Below are positions 35,116-42,484 of a DNA stretch of 64,000 nt, one piece after another. The position numbers were made by a program, and so were the translations under genes. The DNA comes from JAKVCB01 sp965243695. GTDB taxonomy: Bacteria > Planctomycetota > Planctomycetia > Pirellulales > Lacipirellulaceae. The notes beneath the pieces were generated by a model that did not search any database, was not told the DNA's origin, and saw only the letters and a list, made by a program, of their open reading frames with translations. The stretch spans positions 124,001 to 188,000 of the forward strand of contig CBDEWC010000037.1 in NCBI GenBank assembly GCA_965243695.1, in the 5' to 3' direction. Within the stretch, counting starts at the first letter, position 1. Each line of letters begins with the position of its first letter.

Positions 35116-36369
35116 ATGGTCAGGCAAATTCCCAAAATGATGCAAGCCGTACGGCTCCACGGCCCTAGTTTCGACGCAATTCGTGTCGAGGAAGTACCCG
35201 TACCGACGCCCAATGATGATCAACTGCTCGTACAGGTGGATGCAGCAGGTGTCTGTTCTTCCAATTTGAAAATTATTGCTCAAGGCAAAGAGCACGCTCT
35301 GCTAGGTGGTTGGGATCCGAGCGAGCACCCAATCACCCTGGGGGACGAAGGGTGTGTAACGGTGGTAGCCGCCGGAAGCCATGTGGCTGCCCAGTATCCG
35401 GTTGGCCAGCGCTACGCAACACAACCAGCGGTCGACCATCCGCCCGTAAATCACCGGGAGTGTTATCGCAACAATGCCGCAGGAATGCAAAAAGTGGCAG
35501 TCGGGTATACCCTGCCTGGCCATCTGGCTGAGTTTATGCTGGTCACTGAAGAAACGTTGGCCGCCGAGTGTCTGCTGCCGGTTGCCTCCGATGAAGTCCC
35601 ATTTTTCTCGGGCGCGCTCTGTGAACCGCTCTCGTGTGTCATCTCTGCGCAAGATCGCCATGTCCACTTTTCTCAGCAATCTCCGGCAGCTTCGCGGATC
35701 CCCGCGCTGGGAATCCGCGCCGGGGGAATCGTCGTTGTCATTGGAGCTGGACCGATGGGGCGACTCCACGCTGAGGCGGCGCTCCGGTTTCGCCCCCGGC
35801 ATCTTCTGGTTGTCGATGTGGTTGATCAGCGGCTCGATTGGGCTCGGCGCGTGCTCGTGCCTCGTTGTGCGGAAAGCGAGACGCAAATCCATGCGGTCAC
35901 AGCCGACCGATGTCAAGAAGTTCTCGCCAGGCTCAGTGATGGGCACGGCGCAGATGACGTCATTGTGGCTGTCGGAATTCGAGAAGTACAAAACGATGCC
36001 CAGCAGTTGCTTGGCAAGGGAGGTGTGTTGAATCTGTTTGGGGGGTTGAAAAAGGGAAAGCACCTGCTGGATCTTGATAGTATCCGGGTGCACTACCAGG
36101 AAACCAAGATCGTCGGGTCCAGTGGCGGTTCGCCGGCTGACGTTGCCGAGGCGCTACGGATGTGTGCTGCCGGGGAGTTGGATCCAGGTCAGCATCTGGC
36201 CATGGTTGGCAGCTTGGATCAATTTCCCCAGGCACTCCAACTGGTCAGGGAACAAGTGGTTGATGGAAAAATTGTTCTCTATCCCCAGATTTGCGCCACT
36301 CCGTTGGTCGAAGTCGACAGCTGGGACCGGACGGCAGAAAGAGATTTCCTCAAGGCCCACCAGCCTTGA
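35116..36369 (+). CDS. MDR-superfamily (zinc alcohol dehydrogenase-like) dehydrogenase
   Basis: Medium-chain dehydrogenase/reductase of 417 residues, longer than the usual 340-350. AGGA lies about 9 bases before the ATG at 35116. The N-terminal domain has 'VDAAGVCSSNLKIIAQGKEH' with the first catalytic-zinc Cys. The usual GHE motif reads GDE in 'ITLGDEGCVTVVAAG', so the second ligand position holds Asp. The Rossmann domain has 'GGIVVVIGAGPMGRLHAEAA'. The extended form and 'NLFGGLKKGKHLLDLDSIRVH' recall L-sorbose-1-phosphate reductases and other polyol-phosphate dehydrogenases, but this is a tentative match. It probably shares an operon with the polyol dehydrogenase upstream. Confidence 0.75.
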   Translation: MVRQIPKMMQAVRLHGPSFDAIRVEEVPVPTPNDDQLLVQVDAAGVCSSNLKIIAQGKEHALLGGWDPSEHPITLGDEGCVTVVAAGSHVAAQYPVGQRYATQPAVDHPPVNHRECYRNNAAGMQKVAVGYTLPGHLAEFMLVTEETLAAECLLPVASDEVPFFSGALCEPLSCVISAQDRHVHFSQQSPAASRIPALGIRAGGIVVVIGAGPMGRLHAEAALRFRPRHLLVVDVVDQRLDWARRVLVPRCAESETQIHAVTADRCQEVLARLSDGHGADDVIVAVGIREVQNDAQQLLGKGGVLNLFGGLKKGKHLLDLDSIRVHYQETKIVGSSGGSPADVAEALRMCAAGELDPGQHLAMVGSLDQFPQALQLVREQVVDGKIVLYPQICATPLVEVDSWDRTAERDFLKAHQP

Positions 36370-36407
36370 GCTCTCTTGGGTGCCCCAAGGGTGAAGTGAT
36401 TCAAGAC

Positions 36408-37727
36408 TTATCTTGCCTGGGAGAACTCCACGCAAACCGAACCGGTGTTGTCAGCAAGTTGGTGCCACGCATCGCGACATCGGACATACAGCTTGCCAGA
36501 TGCCGGCGCTGTAAAGGTTGCGTCTGCTCCCAGGTTGACCGGTGCGGTCAAGCGGTGCGAATGAAAGACGGTACCTATAAGCCTTCCCGATCCATCCGCC
36601 ATTCCGTTCGCGCTGACGAGTTTTGCGCGACCACCGGTTGACCACTGGCCGACAGATTTGCAGGTGTACTGTTTGCCCGACTCAACCATCAAGCCCGTAG
36701 CTTGATACCCTCGTGCGGCCTCGATTCGCCGGCTGATCGGACTGTGCTGTTGGAGGGTCAGGAAGCCTCGGCTCCAATCCCAGTAGCACAGGTCCACTCG
36801 GTACCCGACATCAATGTGTTGTAAAAACTGGTCAAACTCAAAAGCGAGTTGGTTACCCACCGGCCCAAACAGGGGGTTAAAGGAGTCTCGCTGTTGGACC
36901 AAAAAATGCTCGCCAAGCCGGCGGAAACGGGAGGCATAGTTCGGGTTCTTCAAGAGGAAATAGCAGAGAGCCCAACTCTGTGCGTACGACTGACGCATTT
37001 CGTCAAGTGCGGCAGCTGTCACAGGAGTCGAACCCTCAAGGAGTACCGGACGTTTCGGATGGACGCGTTCGGTCACCATTAAATTAAGTGAGGCTGCGGT
37101 TGATTCGGTAAAAGGCCCCGCCTGTACAATGTCGTGCAGACTCGTGGCAGGCCGTTTCCGAAGAATCGAGACAAAGTCTGTCGGGCAGCGAACACCAGGT
37201 TGGTACCCAACCGCATAGCAGGCAACCGTCGCCATTCCTTCCTTGTACCAGTCGGGCCCCATGGCTCCGAACGACTGGCAACAATAGGCGTGGACGACTT
37301 CGTGTTCAGGAACGCCAGTGCCTGTTGAGGCATAAATGGTTGCCTGCAGTTGTTGATTTCCAGAAGCGTGTACCGCTTCGGAAATCGTCGCTCCTCCGAT
37401 TTTGCCAATCCAAATTCTGGCCAACGGATGCGGAAGGGCATTGGTTGGCCACTTGGCAACGTCTTCCGCAAGGTAACATTCCAATTGACCCCGGAGGGGA
37501 CGTTTCCACTGAGAAATTGCAAAGTCCAGGGCCGCGTTCATGGCTACCAGTGTTGCCCGGGCTTGGGGCTCGGCAACATCGGTATGGAGTTTGAAGTGTC
37601 CCGTTGTGTAAGTAGTAATGGCGACGGTTGGTTGTGAATCTCCGGTCGTCTCCTGGCTGTTGCATTCGGCACACACCAAAGCGACAACCGCAGCGCTGAC
37701 CGCTACGCGGATAAATCTCCGTTCCAT
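36408..37727 (-). CDS. Secreted HExxH metallopeptidase-like protein
   Basis: Exported protein of 439 residues with signal peptide 'MERRFIRVAVSAAVVALVCA'. A gluzincin-type zinc site is visible: HEVVH at residues 142-146 within 'GTGVPEHEVVHAYCCQSFG', followed about 14 residues later by Glu in 'GPDWYKEGMATVACYA'. This arrangement is shared with DUF1570-like and other M1/M61-clan peptidases. The C-terminal 120 residues are beta-rich ('FTAPASGKLYVRCRDAWHQL') and may bind a ligand. The second exported PIMT gene lies directly upstream on the same strand, across an 85-base spacer filled by tandem repeats, so co-transcription is likely. A similar protein is at 53633. Confidence 0.7.
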   Translation of the reverse strand: MERRFIRVAVSAAVVALVCAECNSQETTGDSQPTVAITTYTTGHFKLHTDVAEPQARATLVAMNAALDFAISQWKRPLRGQLECYLAEDVAKWPTNALPHPLARIWIGKIGGATISEAVHASGNQQLQATIYASTGTGVPEHEVVHAYCCQSFGAMGPDWYKEGMATVACYAVGYQPGVRCPTDFVSILRKRPATSLHDIVQAGPFTESTAASLNLMVTERVHPKRPVLLEGSTPVTAAALDEMRQSYAQSWALCYFLLKNPNYASRFRRLGEHFLVQQRDSFNPLFGPVGNQLAFEFDQFLQHIDVGYRVDLCYWDWSRGFLTLQQHSPISRRIEAARGYQATGLMVESGKQYTCKSVGQWSTGGRAKLVSANGMADGSGRLIGTVFHSHRLTAPVNLGADATFTAPASGKLYVRCRDAWHQLADNTGSVCVEFSQAR

Positions 37728-37741
37728 GCCCCTGCTCTTTC

Positions 37742-37801
37742 TTTCTCGTGTTCCTCTGAAAGCTTTCTCGTGTTCCTCTGAAAGCTCGTGTTCCTCTGAA
37801 A
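37742..37801. repeat. 22-bp tandem repeat, 2.7 copies, in the spacer before the HExxH gene
   Basis: Two exact 22-bp copies (37742-37763, 37764-37785) and a shortened third of 16 bases. On the minus strand each copy contains AGAGGAA, a Shine-Dalgarno-like core. The array ends 14 bases before the ATG at 37727. Confidence 0.9.
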
Positions 37802-37812
37802 AATAGCGTTCC

Positions 37813-39114
37813 TCAATCGGGTTTCACGATCTGAATATCGATCTTGTCAATCAATAATTCACCGACACCGCCGTACATCGCCAGTGTCAAAACAGCCAGT
37901 CTGGCCTGTTGCGGAACAGAAATCGATTTGCCGATTTCTGTCCAATCAAAGGTCCCTGTCCACGGACCCAGCATCGTCTCCTTAATGGGGGCTCGCCCTC
38001 GGTTGTAAAAGACAAGTTCAATTCTAGGAGTCTGTTCGTCGGTTTGACCTGGGCGAAGTTGCGTCCCCATCAGGCGAGCATGGAGCCGAATCTTCTGCAT
38101 ATGCCGCCCGTCGACACCGATTGCTTGCAGTGCCTGGGCTCCCTGCCCAGGAGTATCGTTGTGCAAGCGAAGCACTTTTTCTCCATCTAGCGCATTGGGA
38201 TCGTGTACGACCTGTGCGCGCCGACGGTAATACCAGCCTTGAGGATAGCCCTGGTCATCGGCGACTTCGAAACTGCGATTCACCAACTGGCAATCCGTTG
38301 GTTCGTCGGTGTGGTCGCGGAGTTGTTCGGCCTTGCCGGTCATGGGGACAAAAAAAGTGGGTTCCAGAGCCTCGTGTTTCAGCTTGCCATGGACTTTTCG
38401 CAGCACAGTCAGTGTTTGCTGATAACGTTTTCCCAAAGGGATGACCATGTGGCCCCCCTCACGCAGTTGCTGGACAAGTGGTGCGGGAATGTTGTCCGGA
38501 GAACAAGTTACGATGATCTTGTCGAAGGGAGCATGCTCGGGCCAGCCAAGATAACCGTCGCCAGCTTTGGTCAGCACATTTTCGTAGTCCAATCGTTTTA
38601 AAGTTCGGTTTGCCCGGCGAGCGAGCGATTCGACGATTTCAATCGAGTACACTGTTGCCACGATTGGGCTCAGTACGGCAGCCTGGTACCCGCTGCCGGT
38701 ACCAATCTCAAGCACGCGGTCCGTTGGTTGTGGATCGAGTGCTTCGGTCATGCGAGCTACCACAAATGGGGAGGTAATTGTTTGGCCACCTCCAATCGGT
38801 AACGCCATATCGAGATACGCATGTTTCCACTGTGCTTTGGGAAGAAATTCATGGCGTGGCGTAGACCGCATCGACGCACGCACCGCTTTATTCGTGACTC
38901 CGTTGCCAATAATCGCCGTTTCGAACATTTGCCGGCGTGCAGCGTCCCAGCGAGCCTGGTTTCTGGTCTGGTTGCGGGCCGGGTTTCTTGGTTGGGCGAT
39001 TGCCTGCCCGTGCACCCCAAAGAGCGGTGCAACAGAAAAAATACCCAATCCACCCAGAATCACGGCCCGCCGCGCGCAGCCCAAGAATCGATCAGAATGA
39101 ACGTAACACTTCAC
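37813..39114 (-). CDS. Exported protein-L-isoaspartate O-methyltransferase-like protein with C-terminal jelly-roll-like domain (paralogue 2)
   Basis: Second copy of the architecture at 15554-16780, 433 residues. The GTG at 39114 has AGAGG 6 bases upstream; a TTG at 39168 is less likely. A hydrophobic export signal ('RRAVILGGLGIFSVAPLFGV') ends near 'GQAIAQ'; a twin Arg precedes it, but the full Tat motif is absent. The PIMT core repeats the same blocks: 'STPRHEFLPKAQWKHAYLD', 'RVLEIGTGSGYQAAVLS' and 'APFDKIIVTCSPDNIPAP'. The added C-terminal domain begins 'NRSFEVADDQGYPQGWYYRR' and again resembles a carbohydrate-binding jelly roll. The downstream gene encodes a secreted HExxH protein. Methyl transfer outside the cytoplasm would require a SAM source, so location and activity are open. 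Confidence 0.83.
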   Translation of the reverse strand: MKCYVHSDRFLGCARRAVILGGLGIFSVAPLFGVHGQAIAQPRNPARNQTRNQARWDAARRQMFETAIIGNGVTNKAVRASMRSTPRHEFLPKAQWKHAYLDMALPIGGGQTITSPFVVARMTEALDPQPTDRVLEIGTGSGYQAAVLSPIVATVYSIEIVESLARRANRTLKRLDYENVLTKAGDGYLGWPEHAPFDKIIVTCSPDNIPAPLVQQLREGGHMVIPLGKRYQQTLTVLRKVHGKLKHEALEPTFFVPMTGKAEQLRDHTDEPTDCQLVNRSFEVADDQGYPQGWYYRRRAQVVHDPNALDGEKVLRLHNDTPGQGAQALQAIGVDGRHMQKIRLHARLMGTQLRPGQTDEQTPRIELVFYNRGRAPIKETMLGPWTGTFDWTEIGKSISVPQQARLAVLTLAMYGGVGELLIDKIDIQIVKPD

Positions 39115-40429
39115 AGAAAGCCTCTTCCTAGCGGTCCTGCCCGAACTGTTCCAACAGCAGGCGAACAAGCCCAGTTTAGCAAAGCCTGACGGAGAAGCAA
39201 GTCAACGCGATTGCCAACAAGAAAACCAAGCGATTCCTCGATTCCTTAAGAGTGATGCTGGAGAATGTGGTTGGTCATGGTCGCAGTTGTCAGCCCCCTT
39301 CTGTAAGTCGGCCGTTGTTTTGCCGGCAGCCAAAGCCTGCGGGGCGGCATGGCGCACAATTCGAGCTGCGTAGTCAAATCCCAGCGGCGCCAACATCACC
39401 GCACCACGGAGGGTCGCCGCGGCGAGTCATGCACCGCCAATGCCATTCCCGGACAGAGTCCAATGGGACAAGTCGTCATGGTGGGTTGCCTGGTTCTAGG
39501 CTTTTGTCTCATGGCCCGAGTGTCTCACCGGTGCTCAATGCCTCCAGGAGGTTGTATTCGATCCCCCCAAATTGACTAGTGGTTCGGCCATGTTGCCATG
39601 TTTTAGGAGGCTTGCACCGAATTGGAAGGACGGTAATGGTCTGCTTGCCAAACCGATTTTCCAAATGCTTGACTCTATTGAACGGGTGCGTACTATTGCC
39701 GGTGTAGGGACATCCTGAATGCAGTTCGCAAGGGTATCTTAGGCCAGCTTGAACCATTCAGTCAGGTGCTTGTTCACTTCATCGAAACCTTGTTCACTTC
39801 ATCAGAACGAAGTCGAGTGCGGGTAAATCGAGCACAGTAAGTTGACTACAGACAGAAAAATCGAGCACATCGAGGTTGCTAACGGAACACAACGGCGGCT
39901 GATTTTTTTCTAAGATCCAAGCATCCTTTGAGGTGTGAAGAACTTTAGACGCTGTTTTCTTTTGAGCGCCTTGCCCGGGCAATTGCTGGCCCCTTTGCAC
40001 GCCCGACCAATCGGGCTTAGTGCCAGCGCCATTAGGTTTTGTCACGCTCTTTTCCGTTCGTCACTACATCTTGAATTTACGAGGCGCTGCTAATTAGAGA
40101 AGACAACGATGGCTGGATTCTTTGCCCCCCTCAGACCGCAACTCGCGATCGTGGGGCAAAGCATCCAGACATCGTATTTTTTTTTGCCAGTAGACAGGGG
40201 CCATCCCGGCAAATCGCGATCTTGGGTTGCCGTTGGGATGATAGGAGTTACCGAGAGAAAAGCCCGTTTTGCAAAAAAACCAGGAGCGGGTTGGGGAAAC
40301 ATGGCTAATGCAGACAGTTTGCAAGGGAGAAAATCCAGAAGAAGCTAAACGCATTTTGTCGGTGGCCACCAAGTGGCCACTGATTGGAACAGGTTGAACC
40401 CATGTTTTATCTTTGGAGGCCATGAACCG
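39115..40429. other. Long spacer (1.3 kb) without a supported gene
   Basis: The largest non-coding stretch in the window. Several short frames are open on both strands, but none has a good start signal, a recognisable motif or typical composition. It contains two copies of a 15-base unit (CTTGTTCACTTCATC at 39769-39783 and 39789-39803), two nearby AAATCGAGCACA copies, and homopolymer runs (nine T at 40180). It could hold decayed genes or an undetected small RNA. I found no tRNA-like or rRNA-like sequence. Confidence 0.5.
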
Positions 40430-41092
40430 ATGTTAGACGGGAACAGAAGAACCTTCGCTGCTATTTGTGTGGCAGCATCACTATCTTGTATGATCGTTAC
40501 TCCGCCGGTGTCAGCTGTGCCGATCGCAATCGAGTTCACCGGGCTCGATATCCAATACGACAGCACTTCACAGCAGATTACCGATGTGGGCTTCAATGGA
40601 GATGGTCCTGGCGCACTGACCTCGGTCGTGTTTCAGGCCTTTGGAGAGGAGCCAGTCGTATTCACCAGCGACCTGTCGGCGGATCTTGAAATCAACAACA
40701 TGAGTCCGATTGCCTCAGGGGGTGGTTCGGCAACTGCTTCGGATGGCCATTTCAACGTGGACTTCGATGGTTGGTTTTTGGAGGTGGACCTGGCAAACGG
40801 AATCGATGTCGTTTTCGACGAGATCAATAATTCTTTTGGCTTTGTATTCCTGGCGGGGGTCGGCATGGCAAACGCAGCGTCACTGCCGGGTGGTCTGCAA
40901 CCGAGCAATCCGATGACAGTCTCGTTTTCAACCCAGGTGTCGTCGCTGGTGGATGACGGTCAGGTCATTGAGTCCTTCGTTGCAGGCGGCACTGGAGAGG
41001 TGGTTTCGGATCCTACTCCAGAACCTGCCGCGCTAACGCTAGTGGTATTTGCCTGTGGGTTAGTAAGTGGGTTGGTTCGGCGCCGCAGTTGA
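40430..41092 (+). CDS. PEP-CTERM sorted exported protein
   Basis: Protein of 220 residues from the ATG at 40430, with GGAGG about 10 bases upstream. It has a signal peptide ('RRTFAAICVAASLSCMIVTP' ending near 'VSA'), an acidic beta-rich body poor in Lys and Cys ('NGDGPGALTSVVFQAFGEEP'), and a textbook PEP-CTERM tail: 'TPEPAALTLVVFACGLVSG' then an Arg-rich end. In this sorting system an exosortase (not in the window) cleaves and transfers the protein to the cell surface or extracellular polymer. No catalytic motif. A strong terminator follows at 41144. Confidence 0.82.
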   Translation: MLDGNRRTFAAICVAASLSCMIVTPPVSAVPIAIEFTGLDIQYDSTSQQITDVGFNGDGPGALTSVVFQAFGEEPVVFTSDLSADLEINNMSPIASGGGSATASDGHFNVDFDGWFLEVDLANGIDVVFDEINNSFGFVFLAGVGMANAASLPGGLQPSNPMTVSFSTQVSSLVDDGQVIESFVAGGTGEVVSDPTPEPAALTLVVFACGLVSGLVRRRS

Positions 41093-41143
41093 TGCCAAAA
41101 GAGAATTTCCTGCAGCGGACCGGTCGATTGCAGGAAAAGTCGA

Positions 41144-41181
41144 CGAGTGGGAATCCCAGTGGGTTCCCACTCGTTTTTTTT
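41144..41181 (+). terminator. Strong rho-independent terminator after the PEP-CTERM gene
   Basis: CGAGTGGGAA (41144-41153) pairs perfectly with TTCCCACTCG (41164-41173) around a ten-base loop, followed by eight T. It lies about 50 bases after the stop codon at 41092. Confidence 0.92.
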
Positions 41182-41289
41182 GATATGGATGGGGTGCTAC
41201 TACCAGCATGGAGTGGCTTGCATCGTGGTGCCTCAAGCCCACTTCGTTCTGGGGGGCTCCGTCAACTCGAATGTCAGCAGAATAGATCT

Positions 41290-42312
41290 CTATTGTGGAC
41301 TCTCCTCGGCACGTACCGCCTTGCCGTCGTAACGGTTGGCAAGTTGGCTCAACAGCTTCATCGAAATGTCGTTGGTCAGGAATTTTACGGCCCCATCTCC
41401 CATGGCAAAATTAGCTCCAGACGGGTGGTAGCTCCCAAAGCCACCCACGTAAAAAGGTTCTTTGGGATTGCCTCCTTGGAGGCGACAGGCCAACAAGTCC
41501 GGGTTCCCTTCCTCGACGGCATTGATTTCTAACCAGGGGGCAAAATTTTTGTCGACTCCCCCCTGGTAGCGTTGGTGACTCAATGCCAGGCCCGCATTCC
41601 GCAATGTTCCTGGCGTCCCGGACAGCCAGCCAAGATCGTGCAGCACATCGATACACTTCTCCCCCAAAAAAATCGTGTAAGCGGCTCCATCTTCCAGGTC
41701 ATCGTAGGAGAGAGCATCATTCAGAAAAAAAACGCCGTTGTTATCCGACGCAATCGGTGCTTCTCGATCGTGGTGACTGGCTGTGTAACTGGAGAGGCCC
41801 ATCATCAAATTCACCTCGGTAGGACAAATCAATGCCCGGATCGTCAACTGGCGGGTCGTATAGTTGACCGGGGCATAGGCGCTTTTCGACAAATCAAGGT
41901 TTTCGTAGGCCTCCTGCTGGTCGATGTGTGGTAACAGCCTCGCGATCCAACTGATATGTTTGCCTTGGGGAAGGTTTTCGATTGGTCCCGTATCATTGAC
42001 GGTGCCGGGCGGAAATTTTTGCTCGACCATCTCGTAACTGTGAACCGCGGCAATCAAACGGCGCATTTTATCGGTGCAAAAGGTCAGTCGTTGTGACTCT
42101 CGGGAGGATTGTAGGGCTGGCAGGAGTAGTGCCAGAAAAATCCCAATCAAGATGACCACGACGACGACTTCAACAACCGTCCAGCCGCGCGAGGATGGAA
42201 CAGGCCGGCTGAGGTTTTGTTCGACATCGGGTCGTGGTGAGCGGGCCCCTCTCGGCCGACGGCGCGGGGATCTCCAGTCAAGCAAACGCGGAAGGATAGG
42301 CGCAATCTTCAT
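41290..42312 (-). CDS. DUF1559-family protein with prepilin-like N-terminus
   Basis: Protein of 340 residues in the planctomycete DUF1559 (general secretion pathway/pseudopilin-like) family. A basic N-terminal tail of about 45 residues precedes 'RGWTVVEVVVVVILIGIFLA', a type IV prepilin-like signal (Gly, then hydrophobic helix with Glu at +5). The long DUF1559 body contains 'WIARLLPHIDQQEAYENLD', 'TIRALICPTE' and the C-terminal signature 'GSYHPSGANFAMGDGAVKFL'. Planctomycete genomes carry many such proteins, of unknown function, thought to be surface or pseudopilus components. The start at 42312 is preferred over the frame start at 42357. It is convergent with the PEP-CTERM gene, whose terminator lies between them. 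Confidence 0.85.
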   Translation of the reverse strand: MKIAPILPRLLDWRSPRRRPRGARSPRPDVEQNLSRPVPSSRGWTVVEVVVVVILIGIFLALLLPALQSSRESQRLTFCTDKMRRLIAAVHSYEMVEQKFPPGTVNDTGPIENLPQGKHISWIARLLPHIDQQEAYENLDLSKSAYAPVNYTTRQLTIRALICPTEVNLMMGLSSYTASHHDREAPIASDNNGVFFLNDALSYDDLEDGAAYTIFLGEKCIDVLHDLGWLSGTPGTLRNAGLALSHQRYQGGVDKNFAPWLEINAVEEGNPDLLACRLQGGNPKEPFYVGGFGSYHPSGANFAMGDGAVKFLTNDISMKLLSQLANRYDGKAVRAEESPQ

Positions 42313-42484
42313 GATGGTCCATGGTGGCAATGCTACGTACCGTCCGGGGTAAAGCAATGGATCGACTCGATTGTACCAAACGAATCTGGGAGTACGACCC
42401 TGGTAAGAACCGGGCAGGCCGTCGTTTTGAAACCGGGGCAGCCGCTTCTTTTAGGAAGCGAAAGTAGCCGCCACGCCCAGGGGA

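Noticed and set aside
39794..40045. Minus-strand frame with an LRR-like stretch (SNLDVLDFSVCSQLTVLDL)
   Set aside because: The pattern comes from two imperfect DNA direct repeats in the spacer. There is no start signal, and one or two Leu-rich turns do not make an LRR protein.
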